DNA from: Paraburkholderia elongata
Lineage (GTDB): Bacteria; Pseudomonadota; Gammaproteobacteria; Burkholderiales; Burkholderiaceae
Assembly (NCBI RefSeq): GCF_013177735.1
Contig: NZ_WOEZ01000052.1
Span: 1 to 64,000 of the forward strand
Length of the DNA stretch: 64,000 bases
Reading direction: 5' to 3'
The translations under genes were made by a program, and so were the position numbers. Every line of letters starts with the position of its first letter. The first letter of the stretch is position 1. This document shows, piece by piece, positions 7,295 to 17,604 of this stretch. The notes below the pieces were generated by a model. It had not been told where the DNA came from. It did no database searches and saw only the letters and a program-made list of their open reading frames with translations.

Positions 7295-9583
7295 TTATTG
7301 GCCCATATACCCGACCGGAACAGTCGCATTGGTTTTGGCAACCGTCGCGTTGTTCGATACGATGTACTGCGGCACCTCGGTGAGAGTCAGCGTGACTTTG
7401 CCGTTGGTATAGGCAAGCGTACTGGCATTGCCGTAACCATCGATCTTCGTCACATTGCCCGACGTACCGGCGCTGTCGACCTGAAGCGAATAGCTGGTCG
7501 AGTACGTCTGGCTATAAAGGCCGCTGCTCGCGGGCCACTGCGCATTGTTGTGCGCCCATGCAGCCGTCACCACCTTGCCGTTGCCGAGTTGCTGGAACGC
7601 ATACGCAAAGGTTCCGGATGGCGTACCCGTGACCCGGCCCAATGTATTCGTGCCGTCCAGCACACGTGTCATCGTCGCGAAGGCCATCGCTTCGGGCTTC
7701 GGCGAGAGGTTCGATGCTCCATAGGCGCCTTGTGCGTCATCCAGGTCGAAGAACGAGCCGTATCCCACTTCGCCCGGATAGTCAGCACCATAGAACAGCG
7801 TCGTCAACTGTGCGCCGCCGCCAAGCACAAGGATGTGCGAGCGCACACCAACTGCGGCGTGGGCAAACAACTGATTCTGCGACGGCACCGTGGGGCCGTA
7901 GTTAAGACCCGGATCGTAGCTCGTGCCAGCTTCGGTGAAGAACAGTTTCATGTTCGGCTTGCCCGCCTGCATCACCGAACGCAACTGCGTCATCTGGTTG
8001 TCGAGCGCGTTGGCCTGATTCGCCGGATCCGGATCGGAGTCCTGCAATTCGGGCGGATGAGCCGGATAGGTGCCGGCATTCCAGTAGCCATGCGTCGAGA
8101 CCGCATCGATGTAGTTCCACAAGCCTAAAGCACCGAACTTCTGCAGATAGCCGGTCGTGCAAGTGTCGCAATTCGCAGGGAACGGGTTGCCGGTGCCCAT
8201 CACGACGGCATTCGGATCGGTCGAGTGAATGCCTTGGTAAGCGGCCTTATACATGGCGACGAAGTTCGCGTCGCTATCCGCCCAGCCGAGGCTCGGCTCC
8301 CACGTCACCTGATAGTAATTCTTTTGCTGGTTCGGGTAGTTCGCAGCGCGGATCAGACTCGTATCGGTGCCGACCTTGGCCATGAAGCTCTGGAACTCCG
8401 GCATGTTCGACGGCGCATAGTAGCTGTCGTTGAACTGGCCCGTCTTCGAATCCCATGCAGGCAGTCCGTCAAGACGCACGATGCGCATCTGATCGGGATT
8501 AGCCTTATAGAACGGGTCGAGGTCATTCACGCTGGGCGTGTACGTGTTGGGACCATTGGGTTCCATGGCCGATACCTCCCGGTCGTCGATGGTCCACGAG
8601 ATGCCCAGATCATGCAGCGCGGCGATGTTGCCGTTGAAGCCCTGCATGCCGAAGCGGTGCTGATCCTGATGTGCATACGTGACGGTGCCCAGCACCGGCG
8701 TCAGGTTCGGCAACACGCCAAACGTCGCGATACCCACCGGACGCGTTCCGGTGTTCGGCAACGTGCCTCCGTTCGAGCGCAGCGTCGCGGTAAGCGCGCC
8801 ATAGCCTGACCACGTCGACGTGCATGGAATCGAGTTGGTTTGCACGCCGGCGCCAACCGCAAAACTACCCTGCGTCTTGATCGCGCCATTCGAGTCCGCG
8901 ACGGACCAGATGACCGTATCCGCGCTCGGTGCGTTCGTCGTAATCGCGAGCTTGAACGGTGCCTTGTTCTGGAAAATGCGCATGCCGTCGGTGGTGGGGG
9001 TGTCGGCGCTGATCACTCCGTTGGCGGTTCCGCCAGCTGTGTGTGTGGGCGTGCCGCACGAGAGGGTCGAGCTGCCCGGCGTCGGAGTCGGAGTCGGCGT
9101 CGGAGTCGGAGTCGGCGTCGGAGTCGGAGTCGGTGTCGGAGTCGGCGTCGGCGTCGGCGTCGGTGTCGGCGTCGGCGTCGGCGTCGGTGTCGGCGTCGGC
9201 GTCGGCGTCGGTGTCGGAGTCGGAGTCGGTGTCGGAGTCGGTGTCGGTGTCGGAGCCGGGCTAGCGGCAACCGCTCTCATCCAGCATGACTTGCCGTAGC
9301 CGAATGCAGGATCTGTCTGTGAGACCCCGCCGACATAACATCCGACGCCGTTGCTAAAGGTAGCGGGGGCCGTCAACATGACCGACGGCGCGTCGGGCGG
9401 AACCGCACCGAACACCACCGAGGCTGTTCCAAGGAAGTTGCAGGTGTCGTTCTCTTGTGCGCACAACTTGTATTGCAGTCCTGCGACGGTGATGGTGCTC
9501 GCTTGAGCCTGCGCGTTTTCTGCACCAAACCATGCAAACACGGTTGCAGCCGCAATCCCTAGAAGTTTGAAATTTCTCGTCAT
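7295..9583 (-). CDS. secreted glycoside hydrolase-like protein with long Thr-Pro linker
   Basis: 762 residues. A signal peptide (about 1-27, ending AENAQAQA) leads into a cysteine-containing N-terminal module (about 28-108). A pure Thr-Pro repeat linker follows (111-169), then a beta-sandwich-like segment (about 175-290) and a large C-terminal domain. The C-terminal domain has hallmarks of a clan GH-A (beta/alpha)8 glycosidase: [10 protein letters not shown] with a likely acid/base Glu near 429, and [14 protein letters not shown] with a likely nucleophile Glu near 551. The last 100 residues look like a small beta domain. It should be exported and act on a polysaccharide outside the cell. I cannot assign the GH family. 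The start has no competing upstream ATG. It is transcribed alone, with a 0.9-kb non-coding region upstream. Confidence 0.7.
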   Translation of the reverse strand: MTRNFKLLGIAAATVFAWFGAENAQAQASTITVAGLQYKLCAQENDTCNFLGTASVVFGAVPPDAPSVMLTAPATFSNGVGCYVGGVSQTDPAFGYGKSCWMRAVAASPAPTPTPTPTPTPTPTPTPTPTPTPTPTPTPTPTPTPTPTPTPTPTPTPTPTPTPTPTPTPGSSTLSCGTPTHTAGGTANGVISADTPTTDGMRIFQNKAPFKLAITTNAPSADTVIWSVADSNGAIKTQGSFAVGAGVQTNSIPCTSTWSGYGALTATLRSNGGTLPNTGTRPVGIATFGVLPNLTPVLGTVTYAHQDQHRFGMQGFNGNIAALHDLGISWTIDDREVSAMEPNGPNTYTPSVNDLDPFYKANPDQMRIVRLDGLPAWDSKTGQFNDSYYAPSNMPEFQSFMAKVGTDTSLIRAANYPNQQKNYYQVTWEPSLGWADSDANFVAMYKAAYQGIHSTDPNAVVMGTGNPFPANCDTCTTGYLQKFGALGLWNYIDAVSTHGYWNAGTYPAHPPELQDSDPDPANQANALDNQMTQLRSVMQAGKPNMKLFFTEAGTSYDPGLNYGPTVPSQNQLFAHAAVGVRSHILVLGGGAQLTTLFYGADYPGEVGYGSFFDLDDAQGAYGASNLSPKPEAMAFATMTRVLDGTNTLGRVTGTPSGTFAYAFQQLGNGKVVTAAWAHNNAQWPASSGLYSQTYSTSYSLQVDSAGTSGNVTKIDGYGNASTLAYTNGKVTLTLTEVPQYIVSNNATVAKTNATVPVGYMGQ
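9077..9253 (-). repeat. hexanucleotide microsatellite encoding (Thr-Pro)n
   Basis: 177 bases of near-perfect 6-bp repeat, GTCGGN on the plus strand, where N alternates between A, C and T. It encodes 59 alternating Pro and Thr residues in the secreted enzyme. The unit is exactly two codons, so slippage changes linker length without breaking the frame. The synonymous third-base variation means it is not a fresh pure expansion. Confidence 0.95.
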
Positions 9584-10517
9584 TGTGCGTATGTATCGCT
9601 AAAGAGCAGGTTATCCCCGAGGATTGAGCAAGATCGAACTAGGCCGTCCCGCCTTGGCGTTTTTGAGTACAGAGAGAGTTGAAGCGGCGAACGCGATGAT
9701 TGCGTTCATTGCTGATGAAGCTGGCGCGTCCGATGTGACGTTATCCGCTGGCAGATACCGTTAGGCATTCGGACGCACGCTGAGCACCGCCAGGAGACAG
9801 CGCGCTCAGCATTTCGATCTTTCATTGGTCAACAGATGATTATTACGTAATACTTACTATCAGAAAAAAATGTCTGCTTGATAAAATTCTATCGGCGATA
9901 TATGGCGAACCGGGCGGCCTCGATCGCGGTCGAGTCGAATCCAGAACGCGGCAGGCGCGTCCTGAACCCGAAACTAATTAGGTTTCGAGCCCAATTCCGG
10001 CAATGCAATACCTGTGAAAATCGCTGACAGGTAGCGTTAAAGTCGCTCGACTCATTCGCAACCCGTTCGTATGATGGATGTTGACCCAGCGCCGCGAACA
10101 CGCCTACCCGCGCAACCTTTACTTGATTGATGCGGTTTCCGGCGCATGCCCGGCATTACTTACAGCCAGTTTTTTGGCAGACGAATTATAAACGGTTCAC
10201 CTGTGTAACGTGACCACGACAATGGATGATAAGTAGTAGTTCCAAGAATCTTCCGGGAAACGCTTCCGACGGTTTTCCAAAGGAGGGGAAACGGAAAATC
10301 TCTGCCTCACCGCGGCGCGGAAAACGCAAGTTCTTGGCTCTTTTCGAAGGAAAATAAATCTGCGAAGCAAAGGATAGCGCGGCTCGTTTTTATATTATTA
10401 ATATCAATACGACCGAGTAGTAGATGCATAGGCAGCGAGAACTGAGCGATGCGAATTCAACGAAGCGTGGAACACGCACCGCAACTTTTCTCGTCTGACC
10501 CCACTGAAGTAAATCGA
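9584..10517. other. 934-bp region without a recognisable gene
   Basis: No convincing coding frame on either strand. The longest frame (minus, 9889-10101) has no domain-like sequence. The region is more AT-rich than its surroundings and contains small palindromes, TATTACGTAATA at 9841-9852 and ATATTA-T-TAATAT at 10392-10404. It must contain the promoter of the secreted enzyme reading leftward from 9583. No RNA gene was recognised. Confidence 0.6.
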
Positions 10518-12443
10518 TCAAGGCGTCCAGCGATAAACAATAAGGCTGGAACCGTTGTAGTTGTCTTTCGTGATCACGTACTCACCGGCCGATCTGAGGT
10601 ACGCCCTGAGGCCGTACATCGAATCCACGTCGTTGCCCACGTCCACCGTACCCGCACTCGAGTTGATCAGCGTCGTATCGAGGTGACCCGTCGTGAGATT
10701 GAAGGCGTCGATGTTGGGCACCGTATGCACGTAGCCGACAAAAAGATAATTCCCGGCGGCCGTGATCGACTTGGGATTGGCGCTGGTGAGGTTGATCACC
10801 GGATTGGGCTTCGTCGTGTTGCCCGCGCTCCAGCCGTGATACACCTCGATCCTCGATTGCATCGCCGTCCAGTCCCAACTCCCGGCGATACCTTGCGCGA
10901 GAATCATGGTGTCGCTCTCCGGCAGGTAAATGATGCGTGTCAATGGCCGGATGGTCTGCGGAATGGAGATGGCGATGGCGGGTCCCCATGTCGGCTTGCC
11001 GTTGCCATCGAAGCTGGTCAGCGGGTAGTGGTAGATGTGATTCGTCCTGTCCAGACCGGCCCACACGTCTCCCCGGCTATCGATGCAAAATCCGCCTGTG
11101 ACCTGTCGGGTCGTATTGAACGCAGGACCTGGAATCGACGCGTCCGGAATGGCGATGTAACCGCTCGCCGGGTTGAAATGGAAGAAGTAAAAGATCCCGG
11201 GGTTCTGTCCGGACGCGACGAGGATCCGGTTTCCGCCGACGCTGACGAGCTGACCGAAGTGCTCGTCGCGCTGCGTATCGTTCATGTTGAGGCGGGGATC
11301 GGACGGATAGCTGAACGGGTCAACGGTGTTCGCGACGAAGGTGCCTCCAGAAGTGCCGGTGTAAATGTTGGTGCCACCATAGAAGTAGGCGCCGTCCGTA
11401 ACCGGGTCCGGCGCGGCGACCGCCTCGAAGTTGAGGGACTGAAGCTTCCATTGCGGGTTGCCGGCACTGTCATACGCGTGAAGGTCGGTGCCGCCATTGC
11501 GGCCCAGGTCCCACCCTCCGCCCCATGGGTTGTTGAGCACATACAGGTTGCCGGCTGCGTCTTCGCCGATGCCGGCAACACGCGTGAAGCGCTTGTCGCC
11601 AACCTGGCCTTTGATGCCGGTGGTGTTGTCGAGATAGCCGCCCTGAATGCCGAACGTGCCGACCAGGGTCGGTGTGGCCGAGACGTTGTAGAGCTTGATA
11701 TTCATGTCGGGACCTTGGTCGCCGACCATGAGCTGTCCTGATGATGCGTCGAAATATAGCGCGGACGGTCGCGAGGCTGCGGACATCTGGATGGTGTTCA
11801 GCAGAGCGCCGCCCGGACTGAATTCGACGATCGCGGCCGCGCTCTGCTGCGCTACCCAGAGATTTCCCGCGCCATCCAAAGCGAGTGCACCGGGACTCGC
11901 TACGTTGATGTCCTGCTGCCACACGCCGTCGGTGGAGAAGACCCGGACGCGATTGCCAAAGAAGTCGCTCGCATAAAGGAGAGAGCCGGTTGTTGCGAGT
12001 CCGGTGATGACATCGGCCCGCTTGACAGCGGTCCATGTGCTCGCGGGGATGAGGAGATCGCGTTTCTGAGTCGCGCGGTTGTATCGCCCTACCGCCCCGC
12101 TGCCGTACGCAGTGCTGTACTGCAAGGCAGCGAAGATCGACGTGGCATTCCCCGTGATGGCCCCACCCTGAAACTCGCTGTTAATTCCAATGGAGCCGAT
12201 GCTCTTGCCGTTCTGGTAGATCGCGACGCCACCTTCGTTTTCATCCCATAGGGAGGCCGTATAGATCACGCCTTCAGGCGCGACCCACATTGAGCGCGCG
12301 GCATTACCCACGTGAGCGGCCTGGGTTCCGAATGTGTTCGCCAGCCAGTCGGTGGTGTATTGCGCCTGACACGCTGGCGCAATCACAGTGATCGCGGTGA
12401 TCACTACGCCAAGCAGCGCAGCACGGATTCGTTTCTTAACCAT
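10518..12443 (-). CDS. secreted beta-propeller-like (NHL/SMP-30-like) protein
   Basis: 641 residues. The start is ATG 12443, which follows AGGAG and begins a good signal peptide (KKRIRAALLGVVITAITVIAPACQAQ); an in-frame extension to 12548 lacks these. The mature protein has repeated segments such as GALALDGAGNLWVAQQSAAAIVEFSPGG and IGEDAAGNLYVLNNPWGG, the pattern of NHL-type or SMP-30-type six-bladed propellers. It is probably periplasmic or extracellular. No catalytic residues can be named. Such proteins can be sugar lactonases, quinoprotein-like enzymes or binding scaffolds. Its neighbour is the other large secreted protein of this region, transcribed in the same direction but 0.9 kb away. 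Confidence 0.65.
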   Translation of the reverse strand: MVKKRIRAALLGVVITAITVIAPACQAQYTTDWLANTFGTQAAHVGNAARSMWVAPEGVIYTASLWDENEGGVAIYQNGKSIGSIGINSEFQGGAITGNATSIFAALQYSTAYGSGAVGRYNRATQKRDLLIPASTWTAVKRADVITGLATTGSLLYASDFFGNRVRVFSTDGVWQQDINVASPGALALDGAGNLWVAQQSAAAIVEFSPGGALLNTIQMSAASRPSALYFDASSGQLMVGDQGPDMNIKLYNVSATPTLVGTFGIQGGYLDNTTGIKGQVGDKRFTRVAGIGEDAAGNLYVLNNPWGGGWDLGRNGGTDLHAYDSAGNPQWKLQSLNFEAVAAPDPVTDGAYFYGGTNIYTGTSGGTFVANTVDPFSYPSDPRLNMNDTQRDEHFGQLVSVGGNRILVASGQNPGIFYFFHFNPASGYIAIPDASIPGPAFNTTRQVTGGFCIDSRGDVWAGLDRTNHIYHYPLTSFDGNGKPTWGPAIAISIPQTIRPLTRIIYLPESDTMILAQGIAGSWDWTAMQSRIEVYHGWSAGNTTKPNPVINLTSANPKSITAAGNYLFVGYVHTVPNIDAFNLTTGHLDTTLINSSAGTVDVGNDVDSMYGLRAYLRSAGEYVITKDNYNGSSLIVYRWTP

Positions 12444-12625
12444 GAGTGATGCTCTCCTGACAGTTGTCCCTCGATAACATAAATCACCGTAAATCATCGA
12501 GTGAAACGGGGGAAATTCAGCAAGCATATTTTTGCCTGCCATTCGCAAGTTCGCGAGTATCGCTCAAGTTCGTGTCATTGCGTATCGCATGCGCCGCACG
12601 CTTGCCCTGTTCAAGGAGCAGCCCG

Positions 12626-13507
12626 TCAGAACCTGACCGAGTCCGGTTTCAGCATGTCCATAAACGCGCGGACCTTGGCGCTCAGCAAACGGCGCGAACT
12701 ATAAAGCGCCCAGATTTCCACGGGCGAACCCGCTTCCGCTCCCCAGCAAACGAGCCGTCCCGTCGACACATCCTGTTCGACCAGCAAGCGAGGCAGGAGC
12801 GCCGCGCCCACGCCCTGTAGCACCGCCTCGCGCACCATCAATAGCGATGACATCCGCAGCACCGGCATCGGTTTGATGACCCTCACACCGCCGCCTTGTG
12901 TCCTCATGTTCCAGAGCACGCCCGGTGGCGCCGCGATCGACATGACCGCCGGCACCTGCAACTCGTCTGCTTCGCTTGCAGGAATCGACGGTATCGACAT
13001 GGTCGGCGAAGCGACCACGAGACGCTCGTCACCGAGAATGCGCCGCCCTATGAGCTGCTCGTCATCCGGTGGATCGATACGGATCACCAGGTCGTAGCCG
13101 TCCTCCACCGGATCCGCGACGCGGTCTTCAGCAATGATCTCGAGCTCGACCTGCGGATAGGCCAGCGCAAAGCGCGCAGCGATCTGACACAGCAGGACAT
13201 GCGCGAAAACGACCGGCGCGCTGATGCGCAAGCGCCCGCGCGGCACCGGCGCGCGCGATGCGACCGCTTCGCCCGCCTCCTGAATCTCCGCCATCAGCCC
13301 CAGCGTGCGCTCGTGGAGTGCGAGACCTTCCTCGGTCAGACGCAGCCTGCGTGCGCCCCGCTCGATCAACCGCACGCCCAAGTCTTCCTCCAGCTCGGCC
13401 ACGCGCCGCGACAGCGTGGCCTTGGGACGGTCGAGCGCCCGACTGGCCGGCCCGAAGCCGCCGTGCAATGCGACCGCATTGAAATCTGCCAGCGACGTCA
13501 AATCCAT
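12626..13507 (-). CDS. LysR-family transcriptional regulator
   Basis: 293 residues. It has an N-terminal winged helix-turn-helix (LADFNAVALHGGFGPASRALDRPKATLSRRVAELEEDLGVRLIER, about residues 5-60) and a C-terminal periplasmic-binding-like effector domain (about 90-290). It is divergent from the NmrA-type reductase gene with a 115-bp gap, the standard layout in which a LysR regulator controls its neighbour and itself. The binding region carries RRILGDERLVVASP, typical of the subgroup that controls quinone or aldehyde reductases. Confidence 0.9.
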   Translation of the reverse strand: MDLTSLADFNAVALHGGFGPASRALDRPKATLSRRVAELEEDLGVRLIERGARRLRLTEEGLALHERTLGLMAEIQEAGEAVASRAPVPRGRLRISAPVVFAHVLLCQIAARFALAYPQVELEIIAEDRVADPVEDGYDLVIRIDPPDDEQLIGRRILGDERLVVASPTMSIPSIPASEADELQVPAVMSIAAPPGVLWNMRTQGGGVRVIKPMPVLRMSSLLMVREAVLQGVGAALLPRLLVEQDVSTGRLVCWGAEAGSPVEIWALYSSRRLLSAKVRAFMDMLKPDSVRF

Positions 13508-13622
13508 GATCGTTCCATATACGAGACGAGGCGTCTGGATTCTTGCACTTTCGGCCTATCAATGGAACGACTATTGTTCGTCTCACGGACTAACCCAGTC
13601 CATTCAACCCCAGGAGAAAGTC

Positions 13623-14501
13623 ATGGCAATCCTCGTAACTGGCAGCACGGGCGTGATCGGCAAGCAGGTTCTCGACCATCTGAACGGCAGCGGCGCCGAA
13701 GTGCGGGCACTGACCCGCTCGCCGGAAAAGGCCCAATTCCCTGCTGGCGTCACCGCGATCAAGGGCGATCTGTCCGACATCGACGCAGTGCGGCGCGCAA
13801 TGAACGGCGTCAGCACGCTGTTCCTCCTAGCCCCCAACGCCGCGGACGAACTGACACAGGCCCTGCAGACCCTCAGCATCGCGCGGGAGGCCGGCTTGAA
13901 AGGCATTGTTTACCTGTCGGTTTTCAAGGGCGCGGAGTACGTCGACGTGCCTCACTTCACCGGCAAGCACACGGTCGAGCGCATGATCGAGCACAGCGAC
14001 CTGCCGGCGACAGTGCTGCGCCCCGCCTATTTCATCCAGAACGACGTCAGGCAGAAAGACCCGCTGCTGACGCACGGCGTCTACGGCATGCCGATTGGCG
14101 GCAAAGGTATTTCGATGGTCGACGTCCGCGATATCGGCGAGGCTGCGGCACGCGAACTCCTGCGCCGCGAGCGCGCCGCCAAGCCGCTGCCCCGTGAAAC
14201 GTACGAACTCGTCGGTCCTGATGCGCTGACGTCGGACACCATCGCTGCGATCTGGGCCGAGGCACTGGGACGTCCGGTCCGCTACGGGGGTGATGATCTC
14301 GACACGCTTGAACAGCGTCTCAAGGCGGTCGCGCCGGGTTGGCTCGCTTACGACATGCGCCTGATGATGCGCCGCTATCAACAGGACGGCGCAGTCGCTT
14401 CGAAAGCTGAAGTCGATCGCCTGGCTGCGCTGCTCGGGCGGCAGCCAAGATCCTATCGGGACTTCGCGGTTGCCACGGCCGCCGCGTGGGCGAAGGGCTG
14501 A
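13623..14501 (+). CDS. NmrA/SDR-type NAD(P)-binding oxidoreductase
   Basis: 292 residues. It starts MAILVTGSTGVIGKQVLDHL with the GxxGxxG nucleotide-binding motif of atypical short-chain dehydrogenases (NmrA/QOR2-like). The catalytic Tyr-x3-Lys is absent, as usual in this subgroup; a PHFTGKHTVERMIE segment sits at that place. The start ATG 13623 follows AGGAGAAAG. Members are quinone oxidoreductases or redox-sensing proteins. It is the probable target of the divergent LysR regulator. The first ATG of the longer open frame reads into the LysR promoter and is rejected. Confidence 0.85.
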   Translation: MAILVTGSTGVIGKQVLDHLNGSGAEVRALTRSPEKAQFPAGVTAIKGDLSDIDAVRRAMNGVSTLFLLAPNAADELTQALQTLSIAREAGLKGIVYLSVFKGAEYVDVPHFTGKHTVERMIEHSDLPATVLRPAYFIQNDVRQKDPLLTHGVYGMPIGGKGISMVDVRDIGEAAARELLRRERAAKPLPRETYELVGPDALTSDTIAAIWAEALGRPVRYGGDDLDTLEQRLKAVAPGWLAYDMRLMMRRYQQDGAVASKAEVDRLAALLGRQPRSYRDFAVATAAAWAKG

Positions 14502-14554
14502 TTGATCAGGATGGGGGAAAGGCGCTATAGAAAGACTCGCTCACGGATCTGTGT

Positions 14555-15901
14555 TCAAGATCCGAGGGCGGCCTTGATCGCACGCGCCGCCGCGTCCAAT
14601 GCTTGCGCAGTAGCAAGCGGCGCGCGAGGAATGGCCTTGCCCGCTGCCGCGCTCGTCGGGCGCGCGGCTTGATCCGGATACGATGAAAACTTGACGATCG
14701 TGATTCCAGCTTGGGGATTCACGAGAATCGACTGGCCAAATCGCCCGCCGGCAGCGAATGACCTGTCACCGTCGTTCACCTGGTACCAGTAGTCGTGATA
14801 GGAATAGCCGGGCCGGCCTGCGGCAAGATTGCCCTTCGCGAATGCGCCAGCGTTATCCGTTGGCTTCAATGCAGCGAGAATCGACGAAACCGGGAACAGC
14901 GTCGAAGCGCCGGCCGCCCCCTTGCGCATTAGTTCACCGAAGCGTGCGGCGTCGCGCAGCGTCGTATTGAAACCGCCGCTTGCCATCTCCGTTCCCGTGC
15001 GATCCACGACGACGTCACCATCATCTTCAGCGATTTTTTGCCATATCGAGCGCGATACCATCTCGCTCCACGATAACCCGGTAATGCGCCGAAGCGCCCA
15101 GCTGACCGCTTCCGGCGAGCCGTTCTGGTAGTACCACACCTCACCCGCTGTCGCATTCGGCGTTGCGTGTGTCACCTTCAGAAAATCGTAGATGCTGTCC
15201 GGTGCATCGCTGCGGCGGGGAATGAATCCTACGGCGCCAAAGAGACCCAGATCCGGTGGCAGATCCGCCGGATAACTGACCGGCACTTCCATATCGAGGT
15301 TCTGCTGCACGGTGGCATCACCAAAAGGGGTGCCCGCCAATTCAGGTACGTACGTGGACAGTTTCGCCTGCGGGTTGAGCTTCCCCTCGTCGATTAATTG
15401 CGCGGCAATCAGTCCGGTCACCGATTTGGTCATGGAGGCCCACGCGTGAGTCTGATGCGGCGTATAGGAATTGAAATAGCCCTCGTAGACGATCTTTCCA
15501 TCGTGAATGACGATGAAACCATCGGTATAAGTTCGCCGCAGATAATCGCTCATGCTCAACGTCGTTCCATCCACGGTGAACTGCACTTTCTCAGGATCGA
15601 GCGCGGACGCTGCCGGCAAAGGCATCGGCACACGCGCATGCTCGACATTGGCCGTCGGTATCATCATGCGCGTGTTTCGCAGCGCCCAGACAAGGTTGGG
15701 AAAGCGCATGGAGTTCGCTTTCGTGACCAGCTTGTCCGCCGGCGGAGGAAAACCTTGCATGACGCCGAGTTCAACGGGATCCGTGGCGGGCGCGGCCATT
15801 TGCGAATGCGCGGCTGTCGGCAATATCGTGCCGACAAGCGTGGCGGACATGGCGACGTGCAAGCGGATTGTCGGAGCCGCTGAAAGTGTGCTGATGTTCA
15901 T
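14555..15901 (-). CDS. secreted serine hydrolase, class C beta-lactamase fold
   Basis: 448 residues with an export signal (hydrophobic MSATLVGTILPTAAHSQ). The active-site tetrad SMTK is at 156-159, followed by a YQN triad at 258-260, as in the S-x-x-K / Y-x-N enzymes (AmpC, EstB, 6-aminohexanoate-dimer hydrolase NylB). The segments DGFIVIHDGKIVYEGYF and THAWASMTKSVTG are close to the NylB/EstB group. So it is more likely an esterase or amide hydrolase than a true beta-lactamase. It is monocistronic. Its 3' end lies close to the convergent NmrA gene. Confidence 0.8.
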   Translation of the reverse strand: MNISTLSAAPTIRLHVAMSATLVGTILPTAAHSQMAAPATDPVELGVMQGFPPPADKLVTKANSMRFPNLVWALRNTRMMIPTANVEHARVPMPLPAASALDPEKVQFTVDGTTLSMSDYLRRTYTDGFIVIHDGKIVYEGYFNSYTPHQTHAWASMTKSVTGLIAAQLIDEGKLNPQAKLSTYVPELAGTPFGDATVQQNLDMEVPVSYPADLPPDLGLFGAVGFIPRRSDAPDSIYDFLKVTHATPNATAGEVWYYQNGSPEAVSWALRRITGLSWSEMVSRSIWQKIAEDDGDVVVDRTGTEMASGGFNTTLRDAARFGELMRKGAAGASTLFPVSSILAALKPTDNAGAFAKGNLAAGRPGYSYHDYWYQVNDGDRSFAAGGRFGQSILVNPQAGITIVKFSSYPDQAARPTSAAAGKAIPRAPLATAQALDAAARAIKAALGS

Positions 15902-16008
15902 ACGTTTTCTCTTGGTGAACGGTCTTGCAGGTTCGTCGTTGTCATTGCTGTCTTCGCATCAGAAGCAGCCAGGCTCGACGCAGCACGATACGAGGTTTCT
16001 CAATGCCA

Positions 16009-16377
16009 CTAGAGCGACGGCCCGGAAACGCGGATGAAATTCTCCACAGTCTTGACGCCGTCGACTTGCTTTGCGGCATCGGCAGCCATCGAAACTTGCT
16101 CGTTATCGGTTACCGAGCCGTTTAGCGTGACATGCCCGTCGCGAACCTTGACGAGAATGCGGGCCGCGTTCAGTCCGCGGGTCCTTTCGAGCACGGTAGC
16201 AACACGGTGGGCAAGCTTCCTGTCCGCGGCCTTCGAGGCCTTCGTGGAGACTACGGCAGAGGCACTGACGGACGCCCCTTCTGCCGGGGCGGGCGTGGCC
16301 TGCGCCATGGCGTTGCCGGCGAATGCGAGAAGCGTCGCGGCAACCAGGGCATGCAGATTTTGGTGTGGGTAAATCAT
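16009..16377 (-). CDS. periplasmic BON-domain protein
   Basis: 122 residues with a signal peptide ending AGNAMAQA. One BON domain (about 52-118: RKLAHRVATVLERTRGLNAARILVKVRDGHVTLNGSVTDNEQVSMAADAAKQVDGVKTVENFI) is recognisable by its GHVTLNGSV and GVKTVEN strands. Single-BON proteins are small periplasmic OsmY-like proteins associated with stress or envelope contact. The start follows AAGGA. It stands alone between the hydrolase and a porin gene. Confidence 0.85.
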   Translation of the reverse strand: MIYPHQNLHALVAATLLAFAGNAMAQATPAPAEGASVSASAVVSTKASKAADRKLAHRVATVLERTRGLNAARILVKVRDGHVTLNGSVTDNEQVSMAADAAKQVDGVKTVENFIRVSGPSL

Positions 16378-16441
16378 GCCATTCCTTCGGTCAATGTGAA
16401 CAAGTAGGGAATATGAACGCTCATCACGTCGCCACGAATGC

Positions 16442-17500
16442 CTAGAAACGGGTCATCAGGCCGACTGAAACGCCGGTCAATGTATGGCCGCCAGGATTGA
16501 GACCAAGGGCCGTGATGTTCGCTGGGTCATAGCGATAAGCGCCCGAGAAGCCGTTGCGATCCAACTCTGCATAAAGCTCGGTCTGCTTGGAAAGGAAATA
16601 TTCGGCGATCGCAAAAGTCGTGATCTTGTGGCCGCTGGCAGACTGAACGTTGCCGAGGTCGCTGGCGATATCGTCAATGAACGCCGCCGTGACCTGGAAT
16701 GACGGCGTGACGACCCACACCAGGCCGCCGCCCGGAATTTTGTCGCGGCGCCGGGGCGCACCGGGCGCCGCGCCGGTGACCGTAAGGTCGGCATAGTTCA
16801 GGTAAAGGCGCGCCGGCCCGACCTGCAACGTGCCGCCGGTCTGGAACGTTTGCGCCCACTGCATTGCGGTGGCGTTCCAGGTCTTCTGATAGGACACGCC
16901 GCCGAGCGCCGGTCCCCATTGATACATGGCGGCGCCGGAGAAGTTCGTGCCGGCGCGCGAGTTGCCGGCCACGCCGCCTGGCGAATAGCTGGCACCGAAG
17001 CGAAATCCGCCCACCTGCCCGAGGTACTTGATGGTGTTATTGAACCGCGAATCGAGTGTGAAATAGCTCGCGCCGTATACAACGCCGGGTTCGATTGCAA
17101 TGGATTGCCCTCGCCCGCCGGCCGGATCGATGAGAATGCCAAAGTCTTCGTTGGCGTTCAGTTGCCTGCCGAATGTCAGGCGCCCGAAATCGCCGGTCAA
17201 ACCGACAAAGGCCGCCTGAGAAAACAGCGTACCCGAGGTCTTTACCGCGCCAGTGCCGCTATTGAATGCGCCCTCGAGTTTGAAGGTTGCCTTGAGACCG
17301 TTGCCCAGGTCTTCTTTGCCAGTAAAACCGAACTGATTGCCGGCGATGATATTGTTGTTGAAGCCGACTACGCTGCCGCCCTTGGCACCGTTCGTCCATC
17401 GGACGCCTCCACCGATGTCGCCGTACAGCGTGACGCTCGATTGCGCATAGGCCGCACCGGAAAGCACGCTCATCAGCGTCGCATACAAGACCTTCTTCAT
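16442..17500 (-). CDS. outer-membrane porin, Burkholderiales type
   Basis: 352 residues. It has a signal peptide (KKVLYATLMSVLSGAAYAQ) followed by SSVTLYGDIGGGVRWTNGAKGG, the standard start of the Gram-negative porin family, and ends in a terminal phenylalanine (GLMTRF), which is the outer-membrane assembly signal. It should be a 16-strand trimeric porin with a loop-3 constriction around NEDFGILIDPAGGRG. The start follows AAGGAGA. It is transcribed in the same direction as the MFS/CoA-transferase operon upstream and may supply the outer-membrane entry for the same substrate. Confidence 0.9.
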   Translation of the reverse strand: MKKVLYATLMSVLSGAAYAQSSVTLYGDIGGGVRWTNGAKGGSVVGFNNNIIAGNQFGFTGKEDLGNGLKATFKLEGAFNSGTGAVKTSGTLFSQAAFVGLTGDFGRLTFGRQLNANEDFGILIDPAGGRGQSIAIEPGVVYGASYFTLDSRFNNTIKYLGQVGGFRFGASYSPGGVAGNSRAGTNFSGAAMYQWGPALGGVSYQKTWNATAMQWAQTFQTGGTLQVGPARLYLNYADLTVTGAAPGAPRRRDKIPGGGLVWVVTPSFQVTAAFIDDIASDLGNVQSASGHKITTFAIAEYFLSKQTELYAELDRNGFSGAYRYDPANITALGLNPGGHTLTGVSVGLMTRF

Positions 17501-17604
17501 ACGTCTCCTTGATTATTTTATGTATATTCATATGGATAACTAATAAAGTAGAAAACTGTCGCGTATCCAGAGGTACGCGACAAGAAACAGTCTTTCTGGT
17601 GCCG

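Noticed and set aside
9077-9253. Possible CRISPR-like repeat array
   Set aside because: The unit is 6 bp with no spacers; it is a coding microsatellite.
8820-9299. Plus-strand frames full of Gly-Val or Ser-Glu repeats
   Set aside because: They are antisense products of the GTCGGN microsatellite inside the secreted enzyme gene; low complexity and no ribosome sites.
9889-10101. Minus-strand frame of 70 codons in the large gap
   Set aside because: No recognisable domain, no good start context; likely chance.
14555-15901. Antibiotic-resistance beta-lactamase
   Set aside because: SMTK and YQN motifs fit, but the overall sequence is closer to EstB/NylB-type esterases; no resistance can be claimed.
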